Below are positions 1 through 11,843 of a DNA stretch of 64,000 nucleotides, piece after piece. Made by a program: the position numbers and the translations under genes. Source of the DNA: Simiduia sp. 21SJ11W-1 (GTDB lineage: Bacteria > Pseudomonadota > Gammaproteobacteria > Pseudomonadales > Cellvibrionaceae); NCBI RefSeq assembly GCF_024138675.1, contig NZ_CP090959.1:1457501-1521500 (forward strand), in the 5' to 3' direction. Every line of letters starts with the position of its first letter. Position 1 is the stretch's first letter. The notes under the pieces are model-generated. The model made no database searches. It worked only from the letters and a program-made list of their open reading frames with translations, and was not told where the DNA came from.

Positions 1-1701
<1,701 letters not shown>

Positions 1702-1970
1702 ATAACAGAAACGATTGTGTTGACTGACACGAAAGTCTGTTTGATTGGCCAACGATCTGAAGAAATACGTAACAGCCGAAAGGCAAAGCAAATGAAGTTG
1801 AACACGTGTGTTGACCACCGTTCATCCAGCAAAGATTACAACTTGATCACGGTAATTGCTCCTGCATTACCCTGATTCCCTCCATCCCTGGAGGTCATTT
1901 ACCACCCTATTTGGTTCAGTGAAGAGGCCCTGATAACTCAGGTAAGACCAGCCACAGACCAAACCAGTTT
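1702..1970 (+). other. 23S-5S transcribed spacer
   Basis: This is the spacer of about 270 bases between 23S and 5S rRNA. I see no tRNA cloverleaf and no plausible coding frame. It should be transcribed as part of the rRNA precursor and removed by processing. Confidence 0.8.
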
Positions 1971-2087
1971 GCTTGACGACCATAGCGAGTTGGAACCACC
2001 TGATCCCATTCCGAACTCAGTAGTGAAACGACTTAGCGCCGATGGTAGTGTGGGGTTTCCCCATGCGAGAGTAGGACATCGTCAAGC
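1971..2087 (+). rRNA. rrf: 5S ribosomal RNA
   Basis: The 5S core is clear: CCGAACTCAG, AGTGAAACG, GCGCCGATGGTAGTGTGGGG and CCATGCGAGAGTAGG follow in the standard order. The ends are set by pairing of GCTTGACGA at 1971 with TCGTCAAGC at 2079-2087, which forms the terminal helix. Length about 117 bases, normal for the family. It is followed directly by a rho-independent terminator. Confidence 0.96.
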
Positions 2088-2096
2088 TTCTAAATT

Positions 2097-2134
2097 AAAA
2101 CGCCCTGTAGGTTATCCTGCAGGGCGTTTTTCTT
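2097..2134 (+). terminator. rho-independent terminator of the rRNA operon (T1)
   Basis: An 11-bp stem (CGCCCTGTAGG pairing with CCTGCAGGGCG, loop TTAT) is followed by TTTTTCTTT. It starts ten bases after the 5S gene. A second, interrupted copy of the same hairpin lies at 2842-2950. Confidence 0.9.
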
Positions 2135-2378
2135 TGTCTGGGATGTAGGTGGGCAATGTCCTACTCCCACCTGGGGAAAGTCGGAGTGCCGCACCACCCT
2201 CTCTTTACCTGGCCGAATAATGCTCCTGCATGTTCGGCATTCCCGCCATCCTTGGCGGTCATGGGGCCGCTCCCGAGGCGTCGGACCGGCGGTCCGGCGA
2301 CCAGCATAGCTGGCCGCGCGAGCCAGCGCAGGTTGCTGGTCGCAACCTAAACGCGCCCGGGTGGCCGTCCCGTCTCGC

Positions 2379-2395
2379 CCCCATGCGAGAGTAGG
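2379..2395 (+). pseudogene. 5S rRNA 3'-tail fragment, interrupted
   Basis: CCCATGCGAGAGTAGG, the 3' arm of 5S rRNA, appears without the rest of the gene. Its expected continuation TCGTCAAGCTTCTAAA appears only at 2514-2529, after about 120 bases of GC-rich insert. The intact equivalent is at 3181-3216. Confidence 0.7.
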
Positions 2396-2531
2396 GTGAG
2401 CCATGGTCGGAATGCCGCATCACGCGCAGCGACGCAAACCGAAGTGTCGGAGCAAACAATTTGCGAATGGCGAACGCCCAATGCTAGCATTGGGCCGGGC
2501 CGGCGACAGCCGGTCGTCAAGCTTCTAAAAA

Positions 2532-2572
2532 ACAAAACCCCCGCTGGATTCCAGCGGGGGTTTTGTTTTTTG
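2532..2572 (+). terminator. rho-independent terminator T2, first copy
   Basis: A perfect stem (ACAAAACCCCCGCTGG pairing with CCAGCGGGGGTTTTGT, loop ATT) ends in TTTT. It sits a few bases after a 5S tail fragment, as a true 5S terminator would. Confidence 0.85.
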
Positions 2573-2801
2573 TGAACACGATTTCTTATTTTCACTAAAT
2601 ACCGGGCCCATGCGACCTAGCCTGTGCTGCAAGCGGATGGCCGCACCTCGCCGGCCGCACCGCACGGCGTAGGGGCGCGTCAGCGTCGGTGTGCCGCATC
2701 ACGCGCAGCGATGATTCGCCGTTGCTCGGCTCACCCTTCGGGCCAGCTAAAGCTGTTCTCCTGCGCTGCGCTTGTAGTGCGAGCGCTGCTCGCAACCAAC
2801 T

Positions 2802-2817
2802 GTAGGACATCGTCAAG
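2802..2817 (+). pseudogene. 5S rRNA 3'-tail fragment
   Basis: GTAGGACATCGTCAAG repeats the last 16 or so bases of the real 5S gene (2072-2087). A degenerate T1 terminator follows from 2842, in the same order as at the genuine 5S end. Confidence 0.65.
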
Positions 2818-2841
2818 TCGCAGCGGCGAACCGATCTAAAT

Positions 2842-2950
2842 CAAAACGCCCTGTAGGTAATCACTCGCCCTTCCTTGGGCTCGGCCTTCGGCCAGCTAAC
2901 GCTGCGCTAATCGGCTCCTGGCCGATTAGTCCTGCAGGGTGTTTTTCTTT
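2842..2950 (+). terminator. T1 terminator copy split by a 72-base palindromic insert
   Basis: The left arm (AAAACGCCCTGTAGGT, about 2843-2858) and the right arm (CCTGCAGGGTGTTTTTCTTT, from 2931) match the genuine T1 hairpin at 2097-2134. The four-base loop is replaced by about 72 bases that hold their own stem, CTAATCGG with CCGATTAG (about 2907-2929). The copy can still fold as a longer compound hairpin. Confidence 0.65.
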
Positions 2951-3180
2951 GTCTGGGATGTAGGTGGGCAAATGTCCTACTCCCACCTGGGGAAAGTCGG
3001 AGTGCCGCACCACCCTCTCTTTACCTGGCCGAATAATGCTCCTGCATGTTCGGCATTCCCGCCATCCTTGGCGGTCATGGGGCCGCTCCCGAGGCGTCGG
3101 ACCGGCGATCCGGCCGTCGGTGGAACCTCCGGCGCTTCGCGATGGAGGCTGCTAGTCGCAGCCTAAGCGCATCGCTACGC

Positions 3181-3216
3181 CCCCATGCGAGAGTAGGACA
3201 TCGTCAAGCTTCTAAA
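3181..3216 (+). pseudogene. 5S rRNA 3'-tail fragment, uninterrupted copy
   Basis: CCCCATGCGAGAGTAGGACA followed by TCGTCAAGCTTCTAAA matches the end of the 5S gene at 2059-2094. The upstream two-thirds of 5S is absent, so it cannot make a functional rRNA. Confidence 0.75.
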
Positions 3217-3218
3217 AA

Positions 3219-3259
3219 ACAAAACCCCCGCTGGATACCAGCGGGGGTTTTGTTTTTTT
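3219..3259 (+). terminator. rho-independent terminator T2, second copy
   Basis: Same stem as at 2532-2572 with loop ATA instead of ATT and a longer T run. It follows the 5S tail fragment at 3181-3216. Confidence 0.85.
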
Positions 3260-3523
3260 GGAACACGATTTCTTATTTTCACTAAATACCGGGCCCATGC
3301 GACCTAGCCTGTGCTGCAAGCGGATGGCCGCCCCCGGGTGAGAGCGTGCCGGTAGCTGGGTCGGACATGGTTGCATAGATAGCGGCTCGCGCTGCTGGCG
3401 ACTAGGGCTGGCTAGGGTGTGCCCTTGGCTTGAAGGGTTGGCGCCAAACTTTAGTAAAACCTGCTAAAGGGCGGTGTCAGCAAAGCCCACCGATCGCGCA
3501 TATAGATGCCGCACACCTTAAAA

Positions 3524-3561
3524 CAAAAAAGCCCAACCGGCTGGCGGTTGGGCTTTGCTTT
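3524..3561. terminator. rho-independent terminator, probably bidirectional
   Basis: Stem AAGCCCAACCG/CGGTTGGGCTT, with A-rich sequence on the left and TTGCTTTT on the right. It lies about 40 bases past the stop of the minus-strand antiporter gene, where it can end that transcript, and can also stop read-through from the rRNA side. Confidence 0.85.
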
Positions 3562-3601
3562 TACTAGAGGCCAGAGACTAGAAGTCAGGCCCCGATAGTT
3601 T

Positions 3602-5200
3602 TCACCCTGCTTGGGTAGCGGGTTTCTCGGGGAGAATATCCATCACATTCGATAGCGTGTGTTCGGCAAAACCTGCACCCGCCTGTGCGTAGTAGTTGAA
3701 TACAACATTTGCCCCGGCCCGCTTCATTGCTTCGCGTTCATCGTCGTACTTTGCTACTGCGGCAACTTTGCCTTGATAACCTGATGCGCGGAGCTGATTT
3801 ACTGCATCAATCATTTCAGACAGTGACGGCATGGTAAACATCACGAGTTTGTAGCGGGTATTCTTTAGCCCTTCCCAGAAGTCGGCATCTTCTGCATCGC
3901 CATAAATTACTTTTCTGCCGGAAGCTGTGTGCTTTTCAATTTTCTTTTTATCTGTATCTACGCCACACACTTTCAGGTTGTATTGCGAAACAATCGTATC
4001 GTAAGCACCCGATCCCACTCGGCCCATGCCGACTATGAGTACATCAACCGAGCGTGCGGGGCATTGCGGATCGTCGTCGGTTACGAGATCTCGCTCAAAA
4101 CGTTTCAGCCTGTCTTTGAATCGGCTGTATAGCGTATGTGAGCGGTTATTAACAAGTGTCGAGAGTGCAAAAGACAGAGACACGGCAATCGCGAGTGTGG
4201 CTAGCCAATCTTCGCTTAGCCAGCCAAGTTGCAGTGACAAAGTGGCTACAATCAGGCCGAATTCGCTGTATTGGGTAAGGGCGAGGCCTGCCAGTAACGC
4301 GGTACGTACACGCATTTTGTAGCGCGACAAGATATAAACAAAGGCCATACCTTTAAGCGGGAGCAGTAAGCAAAGCAGTAGCGCGATGCCTAACATTTCC
4401 AAGGTCGGGCTGGCAGAGAGGCCAATATTCAGGAAAAAGCCAATCAGGAAGATGTCTTTAAAGCTGATCATAGACTTGGCAAGTTCGCCAGACTTTTTGT
4501 CTCCGCTTAGGAGCATGCCGAAAATCAGTGCGCCCAAATCCGCTTTCATGCCCACAAGTTCGAATAACAGGCTGCCCGCAAAGGTTAGGATGATGCCGGA
4601 AAGAATCAGTATTTCATCGTGGCCGCTGGCTTTGAGAATGTAGCTAAATAATGGCCGGGCGAAAAATAGCAGTGGTAAGAGCAGGGCCCACAAGGAAGGA
4701 ATTTTGCCGGTGGAAACTGTTAAGAAAAGTACCGCGATAATATCCTGAACAATGAGTATGCCCACAGCCAGCTGCCCGTGACGTACGCGAAACTCGCCTC
4801 GTTCTTCCAGCATTGCAACGGCGCATACGGTAGAGCTGAAGCTCAAGGCAAAGGCAATAAGGGTGGCTTGCTCCCAGGTTACATCACTCACCAAAGGCAG
4901 CCCAAGTACGCCTAGAAATAGCACAAACGCGAAGGTGACCGCGCCAAATACCAGACCGTGCTGAATGGTTGAGCGGTAAATTTCAGGTTTGAACAAGCTT
5001 TTCAAATCTAGCTTCAAGCCGATGATGAACAACATTAACGCAATGCCGGTGTCGGCAATGGTGGTAATGGCATCGGTGGATTCAAAGCCCAGGCGGCCCA
5101 GTGCAAAACCGGCAATCAAATAGCCAACCAAAGGTGGTTGGCCGATTTGCCGTGCTCCAAAACCAAAAGCGAAGGCTGCAAGAATGATAAGGCTTTCCAT
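3602..5200 (-). CDS. CPA2-family monovalent cation:proton antiporter with NAD-binding RCK domain (KefB/YbaL type)
   Basis: A 532-residue inner-membrane protein. Residues 1-370 form a run of hydrophobic helices of the Na/H exchanger fold, starting with the family-typical ARQIGQPPLVGYLIAGFALG. After a basic linker, residues about 395-500 form a TrkA-N/RCK Rossmann domain (VLIVGMGRVGSGAYDTI, then an Asp-rich strand end). Such proteins exchange K+ or Na+ for H+ and are gated by a nucleotide or glutathione adduct on the RCK part. The RCK-C domain is short or absent. The neighbour xseA is on the same strand 27 bases upstream, so the two may be co-transcribed. The exact ion cannot be told from sequence. 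Confidence 0.88.
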   Translation of the reverse strand: MESLIILAAFAFGFGARQIGQPPLVGYLIAGFALGRLGFESTDAITTIADTGIALMLFIIGLKLDLKSLFKPEIYRSTIQHGLVFGAVTFAFVLFLGVLGLPLVSDVTWEQATLIAFALSFSSTVCAVAMLEERGEFRVRHGQLAVGILIVQDIIAVLFLTVSTGKIPSLWALLLPLLFFARPLFSYILKASGHDEILILSGIILTFAGSLLFELVGMKADLGALIFGMLLSGDKKSGELAKSMISFKDIFLIGFFLNIGLSASPTLEMLGIALLLCLLLPLKGMAFVYILSRYKMRVRTALLAGLALTQYSEFGLIVATLSLQLGWLSEDWLATLAIAVSLSFALSTLVNNRSHTLYSRFKDRLKRFERDLVTDDDPQCPARSVDVLIVGMGRVGSGAYDTIVSQYNLKVCGVDTDKKKIEKHTASGRKVIYGDAEDADFWEGLKNTRYKLVMFTMPSLSEMIDAVNQLRASGYQGKVAAVAKYDDEREAMKRAGANVVFNYYAQAGAGFAEHTLSNVMDILPEKPATQAG

Positions 5201-5227
5201 AGTGTTATTGGCTTCTTATGGGTTGTG

Positions 5228-6643
5228 CTAAGTAATTTCGGGTGTATGTACGGCACGTACGGTGGTGGTAAGGCTGCCGTCTGCGAGGGTTATTTCTACG
5301 GTGTCGTTAATATTGACCTGGGTGCTTTGGGTGATAACAGCCTTTTCTTTGGTTGTGGCAATTGCGTAACCGCGCTGCAGTGTTTGCAGCGGGCTTAGGT
5401 TGTTCAGGTTATGTGCACTGTTTTGCAGTTTAGTTTGCTGCCGCTCAAGCTGCTGTTTAATTGACTTGGCGGCTTGTTGCTGAAGGCGCGCCACTTGCGT
5501 GGCTGACTCGGCAATATCTTTTTGCGGGCTGGCCTTAAGGAGCCGTAAGGTGGCGCCAGTTAAACGTTCCTGTGCGCGGGAAAGCTGGCGGCTGGGGTGT
5601 AAGCGGGTCAGCTGATGGCGAATGTTCGCTAGCCGTTGTTGGCCTTTATTTATAGGGCCAAGGGTTGCAGCGTGCAGCCTTGCGCCAATGATGTCTAGCG
5701 TTTGGGCTTTTTGATCCGTGCTTGGGCGGCAGCGTTGTAAGCGATGGCTTAGAAAACCCAGGTGCTTTTGATGGCCGGAGAGTAGATTGCAGGTGAATTT
5801 ATGAAGGCGTTGGTCAATTTGTGTACACCTTGTCAGCCATTCATCTATGCTCGGCGAAAGTAGTTCCGCGGCCGCTGATGGCGTAGGCGCGCGCACATCG
5901 GCGGCGAAGTCTGCAATGGTGGTGTCGGTTTCATGGCCAACACCCGTAATTACGGGCAGTTCACTATTGACGATGGCGTGGGCGAGACTTTCATCATTGA
6001 ATGCCCAAAGGTCTTCCAGTGAGCCGCCGCCACGGGCAAGCAAGATCACATCAAACAGCTTGGCGCGGTTCGCCCGCTCTATGGCCTGAATGATTTGCCC
6101 GGAAGCGGCGTCACCTTGCACGGCCACCGGCAGGAGCGTTAATGGCTGGCCGGGCCAGCGGCGCTCAAATACCGACAATATATCCTGCAGGGCCGCACCT
6201 GTACGGGAGGTTATGATGGCGATGTGCCGGGCTGGGCGCGGCAGCGGGCGTTTGCGCGCGGCCTGGAATAGCCCCAAGGCATCCAGTTTGTCACGCAAGG
6301 CGTCAAAGGCGCGCTGGAGCGCCCCTAGGCCCGCATCTTCCATGTGTTCAACAATCAGTTGGTAGTCGCCACGGCCTTCGTACAGGCTGACTCGGCCCCT
6401 GATCAGTACCTTCATGCCGTTGGCGGGTGCAACCTTTGAGAACTGCCGCCGGTTTTTGAACATTGCGCAGCGTACCTGCGCGCCTGCATCTTTTAACGTG
6501 AAGTAGCAGTGTCCAGAGGCAGGCTGCGCCAGATTGCTGATTTCACCCTCAATCCAGGCGAGCGACAGGTGTGTTTCCAGCAGCTGCCTGGCTTGGCGGT
6601 TAAGTTGGGTGACTGTCAGGATCTGGCGCTCGGGGGCGGGCAT
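5228..6643 (-). CDS. xseA: exodeoxyribonuclease VII large subunit
   Basis: The 471-residue protein has the family layout: an N-terminal OB-fold (about residues 10-105, with SLAWIEGEISNL and GHCYFTLKD) that binds single-stranded DNA, then the catalytic domain with HIAIITSRTGAALQDI, LLARGGGSLEDLWAFND and PVITGVGHETDTTIADF, and a coiled-coil C-terminus. With XseB it degrades single-stranded DNA in mismatch repair and damage tolerance. Length is close to E. coli XseA (456). xseB is not in the window. It is transcribed away from guaB, as in many gammaproteobacteria. Confidence 0.97.
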   Translation of the reverse strand: MPAPERQILTVTQLNRQARQLLETHLSLAWIEGEISNLAQPASGHCYFTLKDAGAQVRCAMFKNRRQFSKVAPANGMKVLIRGRVSLYEGRGDYQLIVEHMEDAGLGALQRAFDALRDKLDALGLFQAARKRPLPRPARHIAIITSRTGAALQDILSVFERRWPGQPLTLLPVAVQGDAASGQIIQAIERANRAKLFDVILLARGGGSLEDLWAFNDESLAHAIVNSELPVITGVGHETDTTIADFAADVRAPTPSAAAELLSPSIDEWLTRCTQIDQRLHKFTCNLLSGHQKHLGFLSHRLQRCRPSTDQKAQTLDIIGARLHAATLGPINKGQQRLANIRHQLTRLHPSRQLSRAQERLTGATLRLLKASPQKDIAESATQVARLQQQAAKSIKQQLERQQTKLQNSAHNLNNLSPLQTLQRGYAIATTKEKAVITQSTQVNINDTVEITLADGSLTTTVRAVHTPEIT

Positions 6644-6769
6644 GGTACTGTCCTATGGGTGTGTGCGGCCTGAGGCTTATAGGCGCGAACTATAACGATT
6701 TGCAGCTATGAGGGCGAGCTTTGCTTGGAGAGGTCACCGGCCTGTCATGGGCGGGAGTTAAGTTATTAG

Positions 6770-8335
<1,566 letters not shown>

Positions 8336-8358
8336 CGCAACGCAGTTTTGACGTCACA

Positions 8359-8390
8359 GTGATCGGCCGAGGCCGGTCACTTTTGTTTTT
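8359..8390 (+). terminator. hairpin with T-rich tail between guaB and guaA
   Basis: GTGATCGGCC pairs with GGCCGGTCAC around a GA loop and is followed by TTTTGTTTTT. It looks like a rho-independent terminator placed inside the guaBA pair. It may reduce guaA transcription relative to guaB rather than stop it fully. No strong guaA promoter is visible after it. Confidence 0.6.
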
Positions 8391-8437
8391 GGGGTTTGAA
8401 AACCCTTAGCCTTTGATAGCAAGAGTTGTCTTTACTC

Positions 8438-10015
8438 ATGAGCCAAGATATTCACGCACAACGCATTTTGATTCTCGATTTCGGTTCGCAGTACACCCAG
8501 TTAATTGCACGTCGCATTCGTGAAATTGGTGTTTACTCCGAAATTCGCGCCTTCGATATGACCGACGAAGAGATTCGCGATTTCGATCCCAAAGGCATTA
8601 TTTTGTCGGGTGGCCCGGAATCTGTAACTGCCGGCGCCTCACCGCGTGCTGCAGATCTGGTGTTTAACCTGGGCGTGCCGGTGCTGGGCATTTGCTACGG
8701 TATGCAGACCATGGCAGAGCAGCTGGGTGGCAAGGTGTCCACCAGTGACGTGCGGGAATTTGGCTATGCACGGGTGAAGGTACACGGCAACAGCGCACTC
8801 CTGCACGATATTAAAGATCACCTGGCAGACGACGGTGCCGGCCTGCTGGATGTGTGGATGAGCCATGGCGATAAAGTCATCGGTATGCCCAAAGGTTTTG
8901 AGTTGATGGCCTCCACAGAGTCCTGCCCAATTGCGGGTATGTACTGCGAAGAAAAAGAGTTCTACGGCGTGCAGTTTCACCCTGAGGTGACTCACACGCT
9001 GCAGGGTAAGCGCATTTTCGAGCACTTCGTACTTGAGCTCTGTGGCTGTAAAGCGCTTTGGACGCCGGCTAACATCGTAGAAGATGCCATCGCGCGTGTG
9101 CGCGAGCAGGTGGGTAGCGATAACGTATTGCTTGGCCTTTCAGGTGGCGTAGATTCCTCTGTGGTTGCAGCCCTGCTGCACAAAGCCATTGGCGATCAGC
9201 TTACGTGCGTATTTGTTGATAACGGCTTGCTGCGCAAAAACGAAGGCGATCAGGTTATGGACATGTTCGCCAAGAACATGGGCGTGAAAGTGATTCGCGT
9301 AGACGCAGAAGAGCAGTTCTTATCGCGTTTGAAAGGCGTGAATGACCCTGAGCAAAAGCGCAAAATTATTGGCAACACGTTTATTGACGTATTTGACGCC
9401 GAGGCCACAAAGCTCAAAGGCGTTAAGTGGTTGGCGCAAGGCACTATCTACCCCGATGTGATTGAGTCTGCCGCCAGTAAAACCGGCAAGGCGCACGTGA
9501 TCAAATCACACCACAACGTGGGTGGCCTGCCAGAGGATATGGCGTTCGAATTGGTTGAGCCATTGCGCGAACTCTTCAAAGATGAAGTGCGAAAAATCGG
9601 CCTGGAATTGGGCTTGCCCTACGACATGGTTTACCGTCACCCCTTCCCGGGCCCGGGCCTTGGTGTGCGAATTTTGGGTGAAGTGAAAAAAGAATACGCC
9701 GATATATTGCGTGAGGCAGATGCAATCTTTCTGGAAGAGTTACACAAAGCAGATTGGTATCACAAAACCTCGCAGGCCTTTGCTGTTTTTCTGCCAGTAA
9801 AATCAGTGGGTGTGGTGGGTGATGGCCGTCGTTACGAGTGGGTGGTGTCGCTGCGGGCCGTTGAAACCATCGACTTTATGACAGCGCGTTGGGCGCACTT
9901 ACCCTACGAATTATTAGAGACTGTTTCCAATCGCATTATTAATGAAATCTCTGGTATCTCAAGGGTGGCTTACGATGTTTCAAGCAAGCCGCCAGCGACC
10001 ATCGAGTGGGAATAA
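8438..10015 (+). CDS. guaA: GMP synthase (glutamine-hydrolysing)
   Basis: Aminates XMP to GMP using glutamine and ATP. From ATG 8438 the product is 525 residues, the same length as E. coli GuaA. A TTG at 8426 would add only four residues. The class I amidotransferase domain has its nucleophile in VLGICYGMQ and the His-Glu pair in [10 protein letters not shown]. The ATP-pyrophosphatase domain has the P-loop [12 protein letters not shown], and the C-terminal dimerisation domain ends in PPATIEWE. It acts in the cytosol directly after GuaB. Confidence 0.98.
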   Translation: MSQDIHAQRILILDFGSQYTQLIARRIREIGVYSEIRAFDMTDEEIRDFDPKGIILSGGPESVTAGASPRAADLVFNLGVPVLGICYGMQTMAEQLGGKVSTSDVREFGYARVKVHGNSALLHDIKDHLADDGAGLLDVWMSHGDKVIGMPKGFELMASTESCPIAGMYCEEKEFYGVQFHPEVTHTLQGKRIFEHFVLELCGCKALWTPANIVEDAIARVREQVGSDNVLLGLSGGVDSSVVAALLHKAIGDQLTCVFVDNGLLRKNEGDQVMDMFAKNMGVKVIRVDAEEQFLSRLKGVNDPEQKRKIIGNTFIDVFDAEATKLKGVKWLAQGTIYPDVIESAASKTGKAHVIKSHHNVGGLPEDMAFELVEPLRELFKDEVRKIGLELGLPYDMVYRHPFPGPGLGVRILGEVKKEYADILREADAIFLEELHKADWYHKTSQAFAVFLPVKSVGVVGDGRRYEWVVSLRAVETIDFMTARWAHLPYELLETVSNRIINEISGISRVAYDVSSKPPATIEWE

Positions 10016-10040
10016 TGCCTTTTTAAAGGCTTGATTTTAG

Positions 10041-10068
10041 AAGCCCCGCTTAAGCGGGGCTTTTTTTA
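10041..10068 (+). terminator. rho-independent terminator after guaA
   Basis: AAGCCCCGCT/AAGCGGGGCT stem with a run of seven T. It closes the guaBA transcript. Confidence 0.92.
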
Positions 10069-10231
10069 TTCCTTTAACACGTGGTTTCGCGAGCACATAC
10101 GAAGGAAGTTCCCTTAATAAAAACCTGCGCTCTGTCACCGGAATCCGTTATACCTAATGGTTAGTAAGCGCGTGGACCTTCTCCGCTAGAATGTGTGAAC
10201 AAGCTTCGTTTGCGCATCGAAAGGGGGCGCC

Positions 10232-11176
10232 ATGAAAACCAATCGTGATCGCTTGGGTGATTTATTAGTTGATCGCGGAGTCATTACCCGCGAACAGCTG
10301 ATTGAAGCCATTGCTGAACAGCAGCGCCGGCGAGAACTGGATAAGTGCACGGTCAAGCATGGGCGCCAGCGCCACGTATTGGGTGATGTGCTGATTGATC
10401 TTGGTTATGTCACGCGCTGGCAGCTGCGCCGGTCATTGAATTGGCAATTGGTGTTGCGGCGCGCTGCGATGTTGGTGGCACTTGCGTCGCCGGTTATGTC
10501 GGTTACGGCATTCTCGGCCCCCAAGCATGATAAAAACATCGAATCCAATGAAAAGAATAGAGGCCGCTGGGCAACGCCTGCACCCACACCTGAGCCCACG
10601 CCTGAGCCAATACCCGAACCTACACCCGAGCCCACTCCAGAGCCTACACCCGAGCCCACACCTGAGCCCACTCCAGAGCCTACACCCGAACCCACTCCAG
10701 AGCCTACACCCGAGCCCACACCTGAGCCCACTCCAGAGCCTACACCCGAACCCACTCCAGAGCCTACACCCGAGCCCACACCTGAGCCCACTCCAGAGCC
10801 TACTCCAGAGCCTACTCCAGAGCCTACTCCAGAGCCTACACCCGAACCCACTCCCGAGCCCACACCGGAACCTACGCCTGAGCCCACACCCGAGCCTATA
10901 GCTGGGCCAGTGGACGTGAGCGGCCCGGTAACGGTAAATTGGAATACGCCAACCCAGCGAGAAAATGGCGAATATCTGGATGTTTCGGAAATCGGTGGTT
11001 ATGAGGTGCGCTATCGCGTGGCAGGCGATACAGATTTCACCTATGTGACGGTGGAAGATGGTTATGCCGACTCTTTTTTCCTGGGCGATTTTTACGGCAC
11101 CTATGAGTTTGAAGTGGCGGCATATGATGTAAACGGTTTGTACAGCCAGTTTGTGCCCGCGAAGGTTAATATTTAA
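10232..11176 (+). CDS. membrane protein with two MshEN-like motifs, TPEP-repeat stalk and Fn3-like domain
   Basis: A 314-residue protein of unusual design. Residues 7-30 and 49-72 each fit the 24-residue motif of the MshEN c-di-GMP-binding domain (RLGDLLVDRGVITREQL...Q; LGDVLIDLGYVTRWQL...Q), separated by 18 residues. The first-position Arg is kept in motif I but is Val in motif II. A hydrophobic stretch (about 78-96) can span the membrane. Then come 26 four-residue TPEP units (residues 119-222) and a C-terminal fibronectin-III-like domain (about 226-312: VTVNWNTP, GYEVRYRVAG, YEFEVAAYDVNG). Inferred topology: cytosolic sensor, one helix, Pro-rich periplasmic stalk, Fn3 head. SD AAAGGGGG precedes the ATG. 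The family is not recognised and c-di-GMP binding is unproven. FHA and kinase genes follow. Confidence 0.72.
   Translation: MKTNRDRLGDLLVDRGVITREQLIEAIAEQQRRRELDKCTVKHGRQRHVLGDVLIDLGYVTRWQLRRSLNWQLVLRRAAMLVALASPVMSVTAFSAPKHDKNIESNEKNRGRWATPAPTPEPTPEPIPEPTPEPTPEPTPEPTPEPTPEPTPEPTPEPTPEPTPEPTPEPTPEPTPEPTPEPTPEPTPEPTPEPTPEPTPEPTPEPTPEPTPEPTPEPTPEPIAGPVDVSGPVTVNWNTPTQRENGEYLDVSEIGGYEVRYRVAGDTDFTYVTVEDGYADSFFLGDFYGTYEFEVAAYDVNGLYSQFVPAKVNI
10586..10897 (+). repeat. 26 tandem 12-bp repeats encoding TPEP, with a 60-bp higher-order period
   Basis: Exactly 312 bases encode 26 TPEP units (one reads IPEP). Synonymous changes reveal a longer period: 10621-10680, 10681-10740 and 10741-10800 are nearly identical 60-bp blocks of five units each. 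Every unit is a multiple of three, so copy-number change alters stalk length without a frameshift. Confidence 0.95.
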
Positions 11177-11438
11177 CACGTATAAGTTGGCCTTGGCGGT
11201 TAAAAGGTAAGCCGTGCTTTGGTTGCGTATTTGCAGGGCTAGCTTTTTCCAGGTGCCTTAGTTGCGTGGTGGCAGCGGTTGTATGCCCGTCAAAAACCTG
11301 TTTATCCTCCACACTGTGCGCCATTTGGCGCCTTATCAGGCCCCGGAGTGCTAGCATGTGAGTGCCCGTAGCTGAACGCTACTGTTCTGCGCAGTAAGGG
11401 CAATAATAACGACACGTGGCTGAACCAGAGGATTTAAG

Positions 11439-11801
11439 ATGGCCTTCTTACAACATTGTTTAAACGGCGCCTTGGTGGCGCACTATGTGGTAGATGGCCC
11501 CTTGCGTATTGGCCGCAGTACAGAAAACGACATAGTGCTGGAAGATGGCACTGTATCAAGCCTACATGCAGAGATTATGCTTACCGATGAGGCCCAGTTT
11601 GCGTTCAAGGATCTGGGTAGCACCAACGGTGTGAGCCTTGAGGGTAAAAAGTGCGCAAGCGGTATATTGGCAGAGGGGCAGTGGCTTACTGTGGGTTTGC
11701 ACGAATTTACCCGTGTAGAGCACTTGCCCGCCGGTATGGAGCAAACGCTGAAAATAAAGAAAAGCTGGATACCCGGGGTTTATTACACCACTGAAAAATA
11801 A
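11439..11801 (+). CDS. FHA-domain protein
   Basis: A 120-residue protein that is almost entirely a forkhead-associated domain, a reader of phosphothreonine. The core motifs are PLRIGRSTENDIVLEDGTVSSLHAEI and FKDLGSTNGVSLEGK; the Gly-Arg, Ser and Asn that contact phosphothreonine and its backbone are present. AGAGG lies before the ATG. It is 42 bases ahead of the Ser/Thr kinase gene on the same strand, so it is likely a partner or substrate reader for that kinase. Confidence 0.92.
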   Translation: MAFLQHCLNGALVAHYVVDGPLRIGRSTENDIVLEDGTVSSLHAEIMLTDEAQFAFKDLGSTNGVSLEGKKCASGILAEGQWLTVGLHEFTRVEHLPAGMEQTLKIKKSWIPGVYYTTEK

Positions 11802-11843
11802 AGGTAAACTGCACCCTTTATAACAATAAGCGGCCTTTGTTTT

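Larger units (their letters stand above)
2088..3340. repeat. gene-less mosaic of duplicated rRNA-operon tails and GC-rich palindromic modules
   Basis: No credible gene occurs here. Two long similar copies are visible: about 2130-2280 matches 2947-3110, and about 2516-2650 matches 3200-3332. Each copy links a stretch starting TTTGTCTGGGATGTAGG, a 5S 3'-tail fragment and a terminator hairpin. Between the copies are GC-rich modules with repeated words, for example GCCGCATCACGCGCAGCGA near 2416 and 2692, and GCTCGGC...CCAGCTAA...GCTG near 2729 and 2880. The simplest reading is duplication of the end of an rRNA operon that once had a second 5S gene, later invaded by small palindromic repeats. An assembly artefact from merged rRNA operons is not excluded. 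Confidence 0.75.

Noticed and set aside
2156-3285. Short frames in the gene-less region behind 5S rRNA
   Set aside because: They are made of duplicated terminator and palindromic repeat sequence, with composition unlike the neighbouring genes.
10405-10887. 160-residue minus-strand frame of GSGV repeats
   Set aside because: Complement of the TPEP tract, low complexity, and opposite the well-supported plus-strand gene.
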